From: an uncultured Emergencia sp.
GTDB lineage: Bacteria > Bacillota > Clostridia > Peptostreptococcales > Anaerovoracaceae
DNA length: 5,343 nucleotides
Reading direction: 5' to 3'
Assembly (NCBI GenBank): GCA_902476665.1
Contig: CABSEO010000173.1
Location: 1 to 5,343, forward strand
Shown: one piece after another, positions 1 through 4,426 of the stretch
Layout: each line of letters opens with the position of its first letter
Numbering within the stretch: position 1 is the stretch's first letter
Notes under the pieces: model-generated
The model's input: the letters and a program-made list of their open reading frames with translations, nothing else
The model's database searches: none
Told to the model about the DNA's origin: nothing
Program-made: the position numbers and the translations under genes

Positions 1-204
1 ACACAGGCCATAGTGCTTTATCTCTTATTTATATTCTATGTTGCCGACGGAATTATTACTTTTAAATTTTTAATGTATTCAGATTTGTCCTTTGGACAGA
101 TAGCTATGAAATGTGCTACGTGCTTACTATTCTTTCTGGGTGCAGTGGTTTATACAATTAAAGGAATAATTTCGCACAAGAAAAACAATGGTTCAAAAAA
201 CTAA
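1..204 (+). CDS. 3' end of an unrecognised small membrane protein
   Basis: The frame is open from the first base, so this is probably the C-terminal part of a longer protein. A GTG at 13 could in principle start it, but no ribosome binding site can be seen in front of it. The visible 67 residues hold two hydrophobic stretches that look like membrane segments, one containing LYLLFIFYVADGIITF and one containing CLLFFLGAVVYTIKGII, followed by a lysine- and asparagine-rich tail (HKKNNGSKN) that would sit on the cytoplasmic side. I do not recognise a family. A strong intrinsic terminator 68 bases past the stop marks the end of this transcription unit, so the gene belongs to a unit to the left and not to the rpmE or prfA units. 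A real membrane protein is likely; the function is unknown. Confidence 0.45.
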   Translation, partial: TQAIVLYLLFIFYVADGIITFKFLMYSDLSFGQIAMKCATCLLFFLGAVVYTIKGIISHKKNNGSKN

Positions 205-271
205 GAAAGTTGAGAGAAAATACAAATTAGACCTTCTATTAGGATGCACACAACTAATGAAAAATGCTTAA
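188..271 (+). CDS. possible 27-codon ORF overlapping the left-edge gene
   Basis: An ATG at 188 opens a 27-codon frame (beginning MVQKTKKVERKYKLDLLLG) that overlaps the last 17 bases of the left-edge gene in another frame. Its TAA stop directly abuts the terminator stem. The basic start followed by LDLLLGC, and the fit between stop codon and terminator, are the only support. There is no convincing Shine-Dalgarno sequence, so it may be a chance frame or the displaced tail of the upstream gene. I do not recognise it. Confidence 0.15.
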   Translation: MVQKTKKVERKYKLDLLLGCTQLMKNA

Positions 272-312
272 GGGCTGAATGGCAAATTATGCTGTTCAGC
301 CTTTTTATTTTT
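272..312 (+). terminator. strong rho-independent terminator of the left-edge unit
   Basis: The left arm at 273-284 (GGCTGAATGGCA) pairs with the right arm at 290-301 (TGCTGTTCAGCC) in a continuous 12-bp stem with two G-U pairs and a 5-nt loop (AATTA). It is followed by TTTTTATTTTT at 302-312. This is a textbook intrinsic terminator on the + strand. It ends the transcription unit of the left-edge membrane protein and insulates the rpmE region. Confidence 0.93.
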
Positions 313-379
313 AGCATGAATCTATTGGCATGTCGAGAGCCGCCGTCTGATATCGGTAGATGAAGGAGATTTTCTGATC

Positions 380-511
380 ATGAGTATTAAAAAGTTATTT
401 TTCTTAATTTTAGGATGCGTATGTCTGATTTTGGGCGGCAGTATGGGTCTGTCATATGATTTATTTCATTTTTGGCGTAAAGACTTTAAAAATACAGCAA
501 AAATCACTTGA
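380..511 (+). CDS. weakly supported 43-residue membrane-anchored ORF, possible truncated gene
   Basis: An ATG at 380 follows an AAGGAG sequence at 363-368 (11-nt spacing), so translation is plausible. The predicted 43 residues start with a basic SIKK and one hydrophobic segment (LFFLILGCVCLILGG, about residues 6-20), then a short charged tail containing FHFWRKDFKNTAKIT. The start resembles the first transmembrane helix of DUF454/YbaN-type inner-membrane proteins, which often read KKLLxLILGxxxLxLG. The conserved LPxxPTTPF stretch that should come next is absent, and the protein is far shorter than the roughly 120 residues of that family. It could be the remnant of such a gene after a deletion, a genuine small membrane protein, or chance. 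Its stop overlaps the -35 element of the rpmE promoter. A weak promoter-like pair (TTGGCA at 325-330, TGATAT at 348-353, 17-nt spacing) lies upstream. The family link is a guess. Confidence 0.3.
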   Translation: MSIKKLFFLILGCVCLILGGSMGLSYDLFHFWRKDFKNTAKIT

Positions 512-536
512 TTTCAACGAAAAGCCGTGATATAGT
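508..536 (+). promoter_or_regulatory. rpmE promoter (sigma-A, extended -10)
   Basis: A -35 element TTGATT at 508-513 is separated by exactly 17 nt from a -10 element TATAGT at 531-536. A TGA directly before the -10 (528-530) supplies the TGn extended -10 motif. Transcription would start near 543, leaving a leader of about 85 nt in front of rpmE. The prfA promoter carries almost the same core (GTGATATA). Spacing and element quality make this a confident call from sequence alone. Confidence 0.8.
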
Positions 537-542
537 ATAGAG

Positions 543-628
543 GCTGCATCTGATGAGCAGTAAATTTATGTCCACATCGGCCGGTCTTCGGCTGACGACA
601 AGAGAAGGACAGGAAAGAGGTAAGAAGC
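543..628 (+). promoter_or_regulatory. structured 5' leader of rpmE, candidate L31 autoregulatory leader
   Basis: The predicted rpmE 5' UTR holds two foldable elements. The first pairs CTGC (544-547) with GCAG (557-560), or alternatively CATC (547-550) with GATG (552-555). The second is a clear 7-bp hairpin with TCGGCCG at 577-583, loop GTCTT and CGGCTGA at 589-595 (one G-U pair). A purine-rich stretch with AAAGAGG (614-620) follows as the ribosome binding site, 8 nt before the ATG. Leader RNAs that bind L31 and repress its own translation have been described in several bacterial groups including Firmicutes, from memory. I cannot match this leader to that motif by eye, so the regulatory role is an inference from position and structure. 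Confidence 0.45.
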
Positions 629-826
629 ATGAAGGAAGGAATCCATCCTGATTATAAGGAATGTAAAGTAACTTGCGCATGTGGCAACACTTTTGTGACT
701 AGGTCAACAAAAGAGGAATTGAGACTTGACGTTTGCTCAGCATGTCATCCGTTCTTTACAGGACAGCAGAAGTTCATCAACCGTGGTGGACGTGTTGAAA
801 AGTTCAAGAACAAGTACAACCTGTAA
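629..826 (+). CDS. rpmE: 50S ribosomal protein L31 (zinc-binding, C+ type)
   Basis: This encodes a protein of the large ribosomal subunit that lies at the bridge between the two subunits. The 65 residues match L31 from end to end: the N-terminal MKEGIHPDY, the central [21 protein letters not shown] and the C-terminal [12 protein letters not shown]. Four cysteines, C16 and C18 (CAC) and C36 and C39 (CSAC), are the zinc ligands of the C+ type, so this is RpmE and not the zinc-free paralogue made during zinc starvation (RpmE2/YtiA). An additional cysteine at position 12 is not a usual ligand. Length is normal. The ATG start is set by AAAGAGG at 614-620. It is monocistronic, with its own promoter and leader upstream and a terminator 18 nt after the stop. 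The place just upstream of prfA is the usual Firmicutes position. Confidence 0.97.
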   Translation: MKEGIHPDYKECKVTCACGNTFVTRSTKEELRLDVCSACHPFFTGQQKFINRGGRVEKFKNKYNL

Positions 827-843
827 TAATCAGAAGAATCCAG

Positions 844-890
844 AGAACTGCAGTTCAGATGAACTATCTGCCAATTGCAGTTCTTTTTAT
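844..890 (+). terminator. rho-independent terminator of rpmE
   Basis: AGAACTGCA at 844-852 pairs with TGCAGTTCT at 876-884, a 9-bp outer stem. Inside it CAGAT (856-860) pairs with ATCTG (866-870) around the loop GAACT, giving a two-tier hairpin. The T-run TTTTT at 884-888 follows directly. It ends rpmE transcription 18 nt downstream of the stop codon. Confidence 0.88.
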
Positions 891-927
891 TGTTCCGGAA
901 ATACTGTGCTGTCATATTTCCGGAATA
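891..927. repeat. 13-bp inverted repeat with nested palindromes
   Basis: TGTTCCGGAAATA at 891-903 and TATTTCCGGAATA at 915-927 form a 13-bp stem with a single G-U pair (perfect over the inner 11 bp) and an 11-nt spacer (CTGTGCTGTCA). Each arm itself contains the 8-bp palindrome TTCCGGAA. No T-run follows on either strand, so it is not an ordinary intrinsic terminator. It begins one base after the T-tract of the rpmE terminator. It could be an RNA hairpin, a paired site for a DNA-binding protein, or a copy of a dispersed repeat; the sequence does not decide between these. Confidence 0.7.
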
Positions 928-1026
928 TCAGAGAAGTGAGCAGTTAACTGGAATTTATGAATCTGCCTTTTTTATTTTTTCCAAACAGCCGGCAGAAGAA
1001 GGAACAGACGAGAGACCCGGAAAGGC
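928..1026. other. gene-free stretch with a doubtful terminator-like hairpin
   Basis: No credible gene lies in the 307-nt gap between rpmE and prfA. This part holds the 10-bp palindrome CAGTTAACTG (941-950) and a weak stem that pairs GCAG (940-943), extended by TT, with CTGC (963-966). That stem is followed by a long T-rich run (six T, A, six T; 968-980). It could be a weak terminator, but the stem is poor. From 981 to 1026 the sequence is purine-rich with no structure I can support. Open frames crossing this region lack ribosome binding sites and any familiar protein pattern. Confidence 0.35.
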
Positions 1027-1062
1027 AAAAAAACCGCTGAAATTAGAGAATTTCGGTTTTTT
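1027..1062. terminator. terminator-like hairpin upstream of prfA, possibly bidirectional
   Basis: GAAATT (1039-1044), loop AGAG and AATTTC (1049-1054) form a perfect 6-bp stem. It can be extended by CC (1034-1035) with GG (1055-1056) past a 3-nt bulge, and by the flanking A-run (1027-1033) with the T-run (1057-1062). TTTTTT follows on the + strand, and the complementary A-run gives a T-run on the other strand, so the hairpin could work both ways. The T-run lies where the -35 element of the prfA promoter should be. Confidence 0.65.
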
Positions 1063-1085
1063 ATTGCGCCTTTCTGTGATATAAT
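1057..1085 (+). promoter_or_regulatory. prfA operon promoter (perfect extended -10, weak -35)
   Basis: A consensus TATAAT at 1080-1085 is preceded by TGA at 1077-1079, giving a TGn extended -10. Seventeen bases upstream the -35 position (1057-1062) reads TTTTTT, which is a poor match and is also the T-tract of the preceding hairpin. An extended -10 commonly compensates for a poor -35 in Firmicutes. Transcription would start near 1091, about 43 nt before the prfA ATG. No other promoter can be seen up to upp, so this one probably drives prfA, sua5, rpiB and upp. Confidence 0.72.
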
Positions 1086-1121
1086 ATACGATTAGATAAG
1101 AATTGAAAACTTTTGAATTTT

Positions 1122-1127
1122 GAGGAG
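1122..1127 (+). promoter_or_regulatory. Shine-Dalgarno site that sets the prfA start
   Basis: GAGGAG lies 6 nt before the ATG at 1134. The frame is open seven codons further, to a TTG at 1113, but that codon lies upstream of the ribosome binding site and has none of its own. The ATG at 1134 also gives the usual RF1 N-terminus. Confidence 0.9.
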
Positions 1128-1133
1128 ATATAT

Positions 1134-2198
1134 ATGTTTGACAAGTTAGATTTTATTGTGGAGAAGTACCAGGAGCTTTCTATGAAGGTTTCTGATCCTG
1201 ATGTAATCAATGACCAGCCTACCTGGCAGAAGTACATCAAGGAGATGGGTGAAATGGAGCCTATCGTAAAGAAGTACGAGGAATACAAGAAAGCAAAGGA
1301 AGGACTTCGGGACGCCAAGGATATCGTAGAGAACGAGAGCGATGAAGAGATGAGAGAACTGGCGAAGATGGAGATTGGCGAGCTTGAGGAACAGATTGAA
1401 AAAAATGAAGAGGAACTGAAGGTTCTGCTTTTGCCGAAAGACCCTAACGATGAAAAGAACGTAATTCTGGAAGTCAGAGCCGGTACCGGAGGAGACGAGG
1501 CAGCTCTGTTCGGACAGGATCTTCTGAGAATGTATATGCGCTATGCAGAAAGACACAGATGGAAGACTGAACTGATGGATGTTAATGATACAGGCATCGG
1601 CGGAATCAAAGAAGCGGTTGTTCTGATCAAGGGAAAGGGCGCATATTCCAGACTGAAATATGAAAGCGGCGTGCACAGAGTACAGCGTGTACCGGAAACA
1701 GAATCAGCGGGTCGTGTGCATACTTCTGCAGCTACCGTAGCAGTACTTCCTGAAGTTGATGATGTGGAAGTGGATCTGAATCCTAATGATGTAAGAGTAG
1801 ACGTATATCGTGCTTCAGGAAACGGCGGCCAGTGCGTAAACACCACTGACTCTGCAGTAAGACTGACCCATGAACCGACAGGGCTTGTGGTAACCTGTCA
1901 GGACGAGAAGTCACAGATCAAGAATAAGGAAAAGGCTTTTAAGGTTCTGAAAGCAAGACTTTACGATCTGAAAGTGCAGGAGCAGAACAAGGAGATTTCT
2001 GAAGCCAGAAAGAGTCAGGTAGGATCGGGTGACAGAAGTGAAAGAATCAGAACTTACAACTTCCCGCAGGGAAGAGTTTCCGAGCACAGAATCGGTCTGA
2101 CTCTTTACAAGCTCAATTCTATTCTGGACGGCGATCTGGATGAGATTATTGATGGACTGATCACCAATGATCAGGCAGAAAAGATGAAAAACTTCTAA
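1134..2198 (+). CDS. prfA: peptide chain release factor 1 (RF1)
   Basis: RF1 recognises UAA and UAG stop codons in the ribosomal A site and triggers hydrolysis of the peptidyl-tRNA ester bond. The 354-residue product has the usual family length. Residues 1-100 form the charged helical N-terminal domain. [12 protein letters not shown] (115-126) starts the conserved core, and PET (187-189) is the P-x-T codon-recognition tripeptide that marks RF1 rather than RF2 (which has SPF). GGQ (231-233) is the catalytic motif, whose Gln is normally N5-methylated by Prm[14 protein letters not shown] (260-272) and [16 protein letters not shown] (304-319) complete the family signature. The residue after GGQ is Cys where His is common; from memory this occurs in clostridial homologues. 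The gene opens the operon-like block; sua5 begins 5 nt after its stop. prmC, often the next gene in Firmicutes, is not present here. Confidence 0.98.
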   Translation: MFDKLDFIVEKYQELSMKVSDPDVINDQPTWQKYIKEMGEMEPIVKKYEEYKKAKEGLRDAKDIVENESDEEMRELAKMEIGELEEQIEKNEEELKVLLLPKDPNDEKNVILEVRAGTGGDEAALFGQDLLRMYMRYAERHRWKTELMDVNDTGIGGIKEAVVLIKGKGAYSRLKYESGVHRVQRVPETESAGRVHTSAATVAVLPEVDDVEVDLNPNDVRVDVYRASGNGGQCVNTTDSAVRLTHEPTGLVVTCQDEKSQIKNKEKAFKVLKARLYDLKVQEQNKEISEARKSQVGSGDRSERIRTYNFPQGRVSEHRIGLTLYKLNSILDGDLDEIIDGLITNDQAEKMKNF

Positions 2199-2203
2199 GA
2201 TTT

Positions 2204-3142
2204 ATGAATACAAAGATACTATCCGATACAACTGAAGATATTGCGACTGCAGCTGAAATTATTGCAGCGGGCGGACTGGTGGCTTTTCCTACAGAAACGG
2301 TTTATGGTCTGGGAGCAGATGCGCTGAATGCGGAGGCTGTGGGAAAGGTCTATGCAGCAAAGGGGCGGCCGTCGGACAACCCTATGATTGTCCATATATC
2401 GTCAAAAGACGATTTATTAAAACTTACCTCTGCTGTAACGCCGGATATGGAAAAACTCATGGAGGCTTTCTGGCCGGGACCAATGACTATGATTGTGCCG
2501 CGGCTTCCGGTGATTCCTGACACAACGACAGGAGGACTTTCTACTGTGGGTGTACGGATGCCGGATCATCCCGTAGCGCTGTCTCTGATCAGCGGCTCCG
2601 GTTGTCCGATTGCGGCTCCGAGCGCCAATCTTTCAGGAAAACCAAGTCCTACTACGGCAAAGGATGTGGTGGAAGATCTTGACGGAAGAGTTGATGCTGT
2701 CATCGAAAGCACTGACTGCCAGGTGGGTATCGAATCTACCGTGATCGATATGACCTCAGACACCCCCGTGATTCTGCGTCCCGGAATCCTGACTGCCGAG
2801 GATTTTGAAAAGGTGCTGGGAAAGACTGTGGAGCTTGATCCTGCTCTGAATCAGAGGCCTGATCCGTTCAACAACTGTGACTTTAAACCGAAGGCACCGG
2901 GCATGAAGTATAAGCATTATGCACCGAAGGCTCAGATGATCGTTTTTGAGGGAGAAGAACAGGCCGTGCGCAGAGCCATAGAGGATGAAGCTGCAGAGTC
3001 TGCCCTATCTGTTTTGACAGCAGCCAGCAGAGAAAAGCAGCACATCGTTTTTTCGCCATGCTCAGAGAGGCAGACAGAGATGGGGCGGACATCATACTTG
3101 CGGCGGCACTGCCGGAAGAGGGCATCGGGTTTTCCGTCATGA
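2204..3142 (+). CDS. L-threonylcarbamoyladenylate synthase (Sua5/YwlC/TsaC family), C-terminus frameshifted
   Basis: The enzyme makes threonylcarbamoyl-AMP from threonine, bicarbonate and ATP, the first step of t6A37 formation in ANN-decoding tRNAs; TsaD, TsaB and TsaE do the transfer. The YrdC/TsaC catalytic domain (about residues 8-205) looks complete: FPTETVYGLG (28-37), KGRPSDNPM (53-61), PGPMTMIV (91-98) and PSANLSGKPSPTTA (139-152). The K-x-R (K53, R55) and S-x-N (S140, N142) signature residues are present. The Sua5 linker KPKAPGMKYKHYAPKA (228-243) is also intact. From about residue 267 this frame stops resembling Sua5 and runs to a stop at 3142, giving 312 residues instead of the usual 340-350. 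The real SUA5 ending lies in the -1 frame, ending at 3186. The ATG is 5 nt after the prfA stop with no good ribosome binding site, suggesting coupled translation. Because E. coli TsaC is catalytic-domain only, the truncated product may still be active. Confidence 0.9.
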   Translation: MNTKILSDTTEDIATAAEIIAAGGLVAFPTETVYGLGADALNAEAVGKVYAAKGRPSDNPMIVHISSKDDLLKLTSAVTPDMEKLMEAFWPGPMTMIVPRLPVIPDTTTGGLSTVGVRMPDHPVALSLISGSGCPIAAPSANLSGKPSPTTAKDVVEDLDGRVDAVIESTDCQVGIESTVIDMTSDTPVILRPGILTAEDFEKVLGKTVELDPALNQRPDPFNNCDFKPKAPGMKYKHYAPKAQMIVFEGEEQAVRRAIEDEAAESALSVLTAASREKQHIVFSPCSERQTEMGRTSYLRRHCRKRASGFPS

Positions 3143-3186
3143 ACAGAATGCTCAAGTCGGCAGGATATAATATCAGAAAAGTATAA
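2989..3186 (+). pseudogene. out-of-frame C-terminal SUA5 domain segment of sua5
   Basis: This stretch is open in the frame one base behind the main sua5 frame and reads as a clear Sua5 C-terminus: AAHRFFAMLREADRDGADI, then ILAAALPEEGIGFSVMNRML, then KSAGYNIRKV and a TAA at 3184-3186. Homology in this frame reaches back to about CFDSSQQRKAAHRFF (from about 3010), and a TGA at 2986-2988 limits how far back it can go. The frame change therefore lies between 2989 and about 3015. One extra C in the CCC run at 3003-3005 would join both parts into a 327-residue protein. It has no start or ribosome binding site of its own, so it is the displaced end of sua5 and not a separate gene. A natural mutation or a sequencing or assembly indel are both possible. 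Confidence 0.88.
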
Positions 3187-3198
3187 AGACGAAAAATG

Positions 3199-3204
3199 AG
3201 AGGA
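3199..3204 (+). promoter_or_regulatory. Shine-Dalgarno site that sets the rpiB start
   Basis: AGAGGA lies 6 nt before the ATG at 3211. An in-frame ATG at 3196 overlaps the start of this purine run and lacks a site of its own. The ATG at 3211 gives the normal RpiB N-terminus [11 protein letters not shown]. Confidence 0.85.
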
Positions 3205-3210
3205 ACACTT

Positions 3211-3642
3211 ATGAAAATTGCAGTAGCCAGCGACCACGGCGGGGTCGCTCTGAAAGAAATTGTAAAAAAGCATTTGCAGGAAAGAGGATATGAGGTTTTG
3301 GATCTGGGAACTGACTCTACAGAATCAGTGGATTATCCGGTATACGGAAAAGCCTGCGGTGAAGCTGTCGCAGGAGGAAAAGCTGATCTGGGAGTTGTAG
3401 TATGCGGCACGGGTATCGGCATTTCTATAGCGGCCAATAAGGTAAAGGGAGTGCGCTGCGGACTCTGCACTTCTGTAGAAATGGCAAAGCTTACAAAACA
3501 GCATAATAACGCTAATATTCTGGCACTGGGCGGCAGAACTACCGCACCGGATCTTGCCCTTGAAATTACAGATGCATGGCTGGATACCGAGTTTGAAGGC
3601 GGACGTCATGAAAGAAGAACAAATATGCTGGACGAAATGTAG
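3211..3642 (+). CDS. rpiB: ribose-5-phosphate isomerase B
   Basis: This cytoplasmic enzyme interconverts ribose-5-phosphate and ribulose-5-phosphate in the non-oxidative pentose phosphate pathway. The 143-residue product has the normal length of the RpiB/LacAB family. Visible motifs are SDHGG (7-11, with D8 and H9 at the active site), DYPVYG (41-46), [17 protein letters not shown] (61-77) with the catalytic base Cys65, [12 protein letters not shown] (98-109) with His98, and GRHERR (131-136) whose arginines bind the phosphate. The Cys at position 65 favours RpiB over LacA. It follows sua5 by 24 nt (counted from the restored Sua5 stop) and precedes upp by 23 nt. The rpiB-upp pairing is common in Firmicutes, where glyA often sits between them; here it is absent. 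The pair is metabolically sensible because ribose-5-phosphate is the precursor of the PRPP used by Upp. Allose-6-phosphate isomerase side activity is known in the family. Confidence 0.96.
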   Translation: MKIAVASDHGGVALKEIVKKHLQERGYEVLDLGTDSTESVDYPVYGKACGEAVAGGKADLGVVVCGTGIGISIAANKVKGVRCGLCTSVEMAKLTKQHNNANILALGGRTTAPDLALEITDAWLDTEFEGGRHERRTNMLDEM

Positions 3643-3665
3643 CAGCAGAAAGATTTGGAGGAATT

Positions 3666-4295
3666 ATGAGCAAGGTATACGTATTTGACCATCCGTTGAT
3701 TCAGCATAAAGTGGCTTTAATGAGAAAGAAGGAGACAAGTACCAAGGATTTCAGAGAACTGGCCAGAGAAATCGCCATGCTGATGGGATTTGAAGCAACA
3801 AGAAATCTTCCTCTGGAAGAAGTGGATATAGAAACCCCTATGTGCAGAACCAGAGTGAATATGCTGAAGGGAGAAGACATCGCCATCGTTCCCATTCTGA
3901 GAGCGGGGCTGGGATTCGTGGACGGCATGCTGGCACTGGTTCCTAACGCAAAGGTGGGACATGTGGGACTTTACCGTGATGAAAAAACTCACGAGCCGGT
4001 GGAGCATTACTGTAAGCTGCCTTCTGATATTGATAAGCGGCAGATTTTTGTAGTAGATCCTATGCTGGCAACCGGCGGAAGTGCTGTTGCAGCGATTGAC
4101 TTTATCAAACAGAGAGGCGGAAAAAATATTATTTTCATGTGTCTTATTGCAGCGCCGGAAGGGATTGCAACACTGCAGGCAGCACATCCTGATGTGGATA
4201 TTTTTGCTGCAGCGAAGGATGAAAAGCTTAACGAAAATGCCTATATCATTCCGGGACTTGGTGATGCAGGAGATCGTCTGTTCGGAACTAAGTAG
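3666..4295 (+). CDS. upp: uracil phosphoribosyltransferase
   Basis: This cytoplasmic pyrimidine-salvage enzyme converts uracil and PRPP to UMP and pyrophosphate. The 209 residues match the family length and read as Upp throughout: the N-terminal [12 protein letters not shown] (9-20), [12 protein letters not shown] (77-88), [18 protein letters not shown] (102-119), the PRPP-binding loop [11 protein letters not shown] (130-140) and the uracil-binding end [12 protein letters not shown] (193-204). All key motifs are present. The ATG is preceded by GGAGG at 3657-3661 with 4-nt spacing. It is the last gene of the closely spaced prfA-sua5-rpiB-upp block. In many Firmicutes the ATP synthase operon follows upp, but here tyrS follows. 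No pyrimidine-responsive attenuator can be seen directly in front of it, since the gap to rpiB is only 23 nt. Confidence 0.97.
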   Translation: MSKVYVFDHPLIQHKVALMRKKETSTKDFRELAREIAMLMGFEATRNLPLEEVDIETPMCRTRVNMLKGEDIAIVPILRAGLGFVDGMLALVPNAKVGHVGLYRDEKTHEPVEHYCKLPSDIDKRQIFVVDPMLATGGSAVAAIDFIKQRGGKNIIFMCLIAAPEGIATLQAAHPDVDIFAAAKDEKLNENAYIIPGLGDAGDRLFGTK

Positions 4296-4426
4296 GACAA
4301 ACCTGCAGATTAAAATACATATTGACAATTCACTGTCTTTTGCGGCCCTTCAGGGCGGACTGCAGAGAGACGGTTTATCAGGGCAGAATTTTTAACAATT
4401 TCTTTAGAGAAGAGAGGATTACTTTC
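4296..4426 (+). promoter_or_regulatory. structured 131-nt gap between upp and tyrS, possible terminator or attenuator
   Basis: The gap is too short for a second gene. GCCC (4345-4348) and GGGC (4353-4356) form a small hairpin with loop TTCA, which can sit inside an outer stem of ACTGTCT (4332-4338) and AGACGGT (4368-4374). The 7-mer TCAGGGC occurs twice (4350-4356 and 4378-4384), so GCCCT (4345-4349) can pair with either copy. TTTTGC (4338-4343) can also pair with GCAGAA (4383-4388), directly before TTTTT (4389-4393), giving a large-loop terminator-like form. TTGACA at 4322-4327 has no -10 at the right distance, and I see no convincing tyrS promoter. AGAGGA at 4413-4418 is the tyrS ribosome binding site. 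A T-box is not apparent. Confidence 0.4.

Noticed and set aside
380..418. Lipoprotein signal in the 43-residue ORF (LILGC).
   Set aside because: The Cys at position 13 comes too early, leaving too short a hydrophobic core, and Leu at the -2 position does not fit a normal lipobox.
726..1084. Two + strand frames (726-947 and 875-1084) spanning the end of rpmE and the gap before prfA.
   Set aside because: They run through the rpmE terminator, the inverted repeat and the pre-prfA hairpin, lack ribosome binding sites and have low-complexity translations.
1146..1676. Long open frame on the minus strand opposite prfA (176 codons), and others at 1061-1318 and 1541-1846.
   Set aside because: They lie antisense to a highly conserved release factor gene, have no ribosome binding site, and their translations show no family pattern.
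3717..4328. Minus-strand open frame of 203 codons opposite upp.
   Set aside because: It mirrors the codon structure of upp; the translation is rich in Cys, His and Ser with no domain, and upp is unmistakable on the + strand.
4322..4350. Perfect TTGACA at 4322-4327 as the -35 of a tyrS promoter.
   Set aside because: At 15-19 nt downstream the sequence is GC-rich (GCGGCCC) with nothing resembling a -10 element.
4296..4426. T-box riboswitch in front of tyrS; AGGGCGGACTGCAG at 4352-4365 faintly recalls the T-box sequence.
   Set aside because: The leader is only 131 nt and the match to AGGGTGGNACCGCG requires a gap. The tRNA-end pairing bases UGGN read CGGA, and no long specifier stem can be seen.
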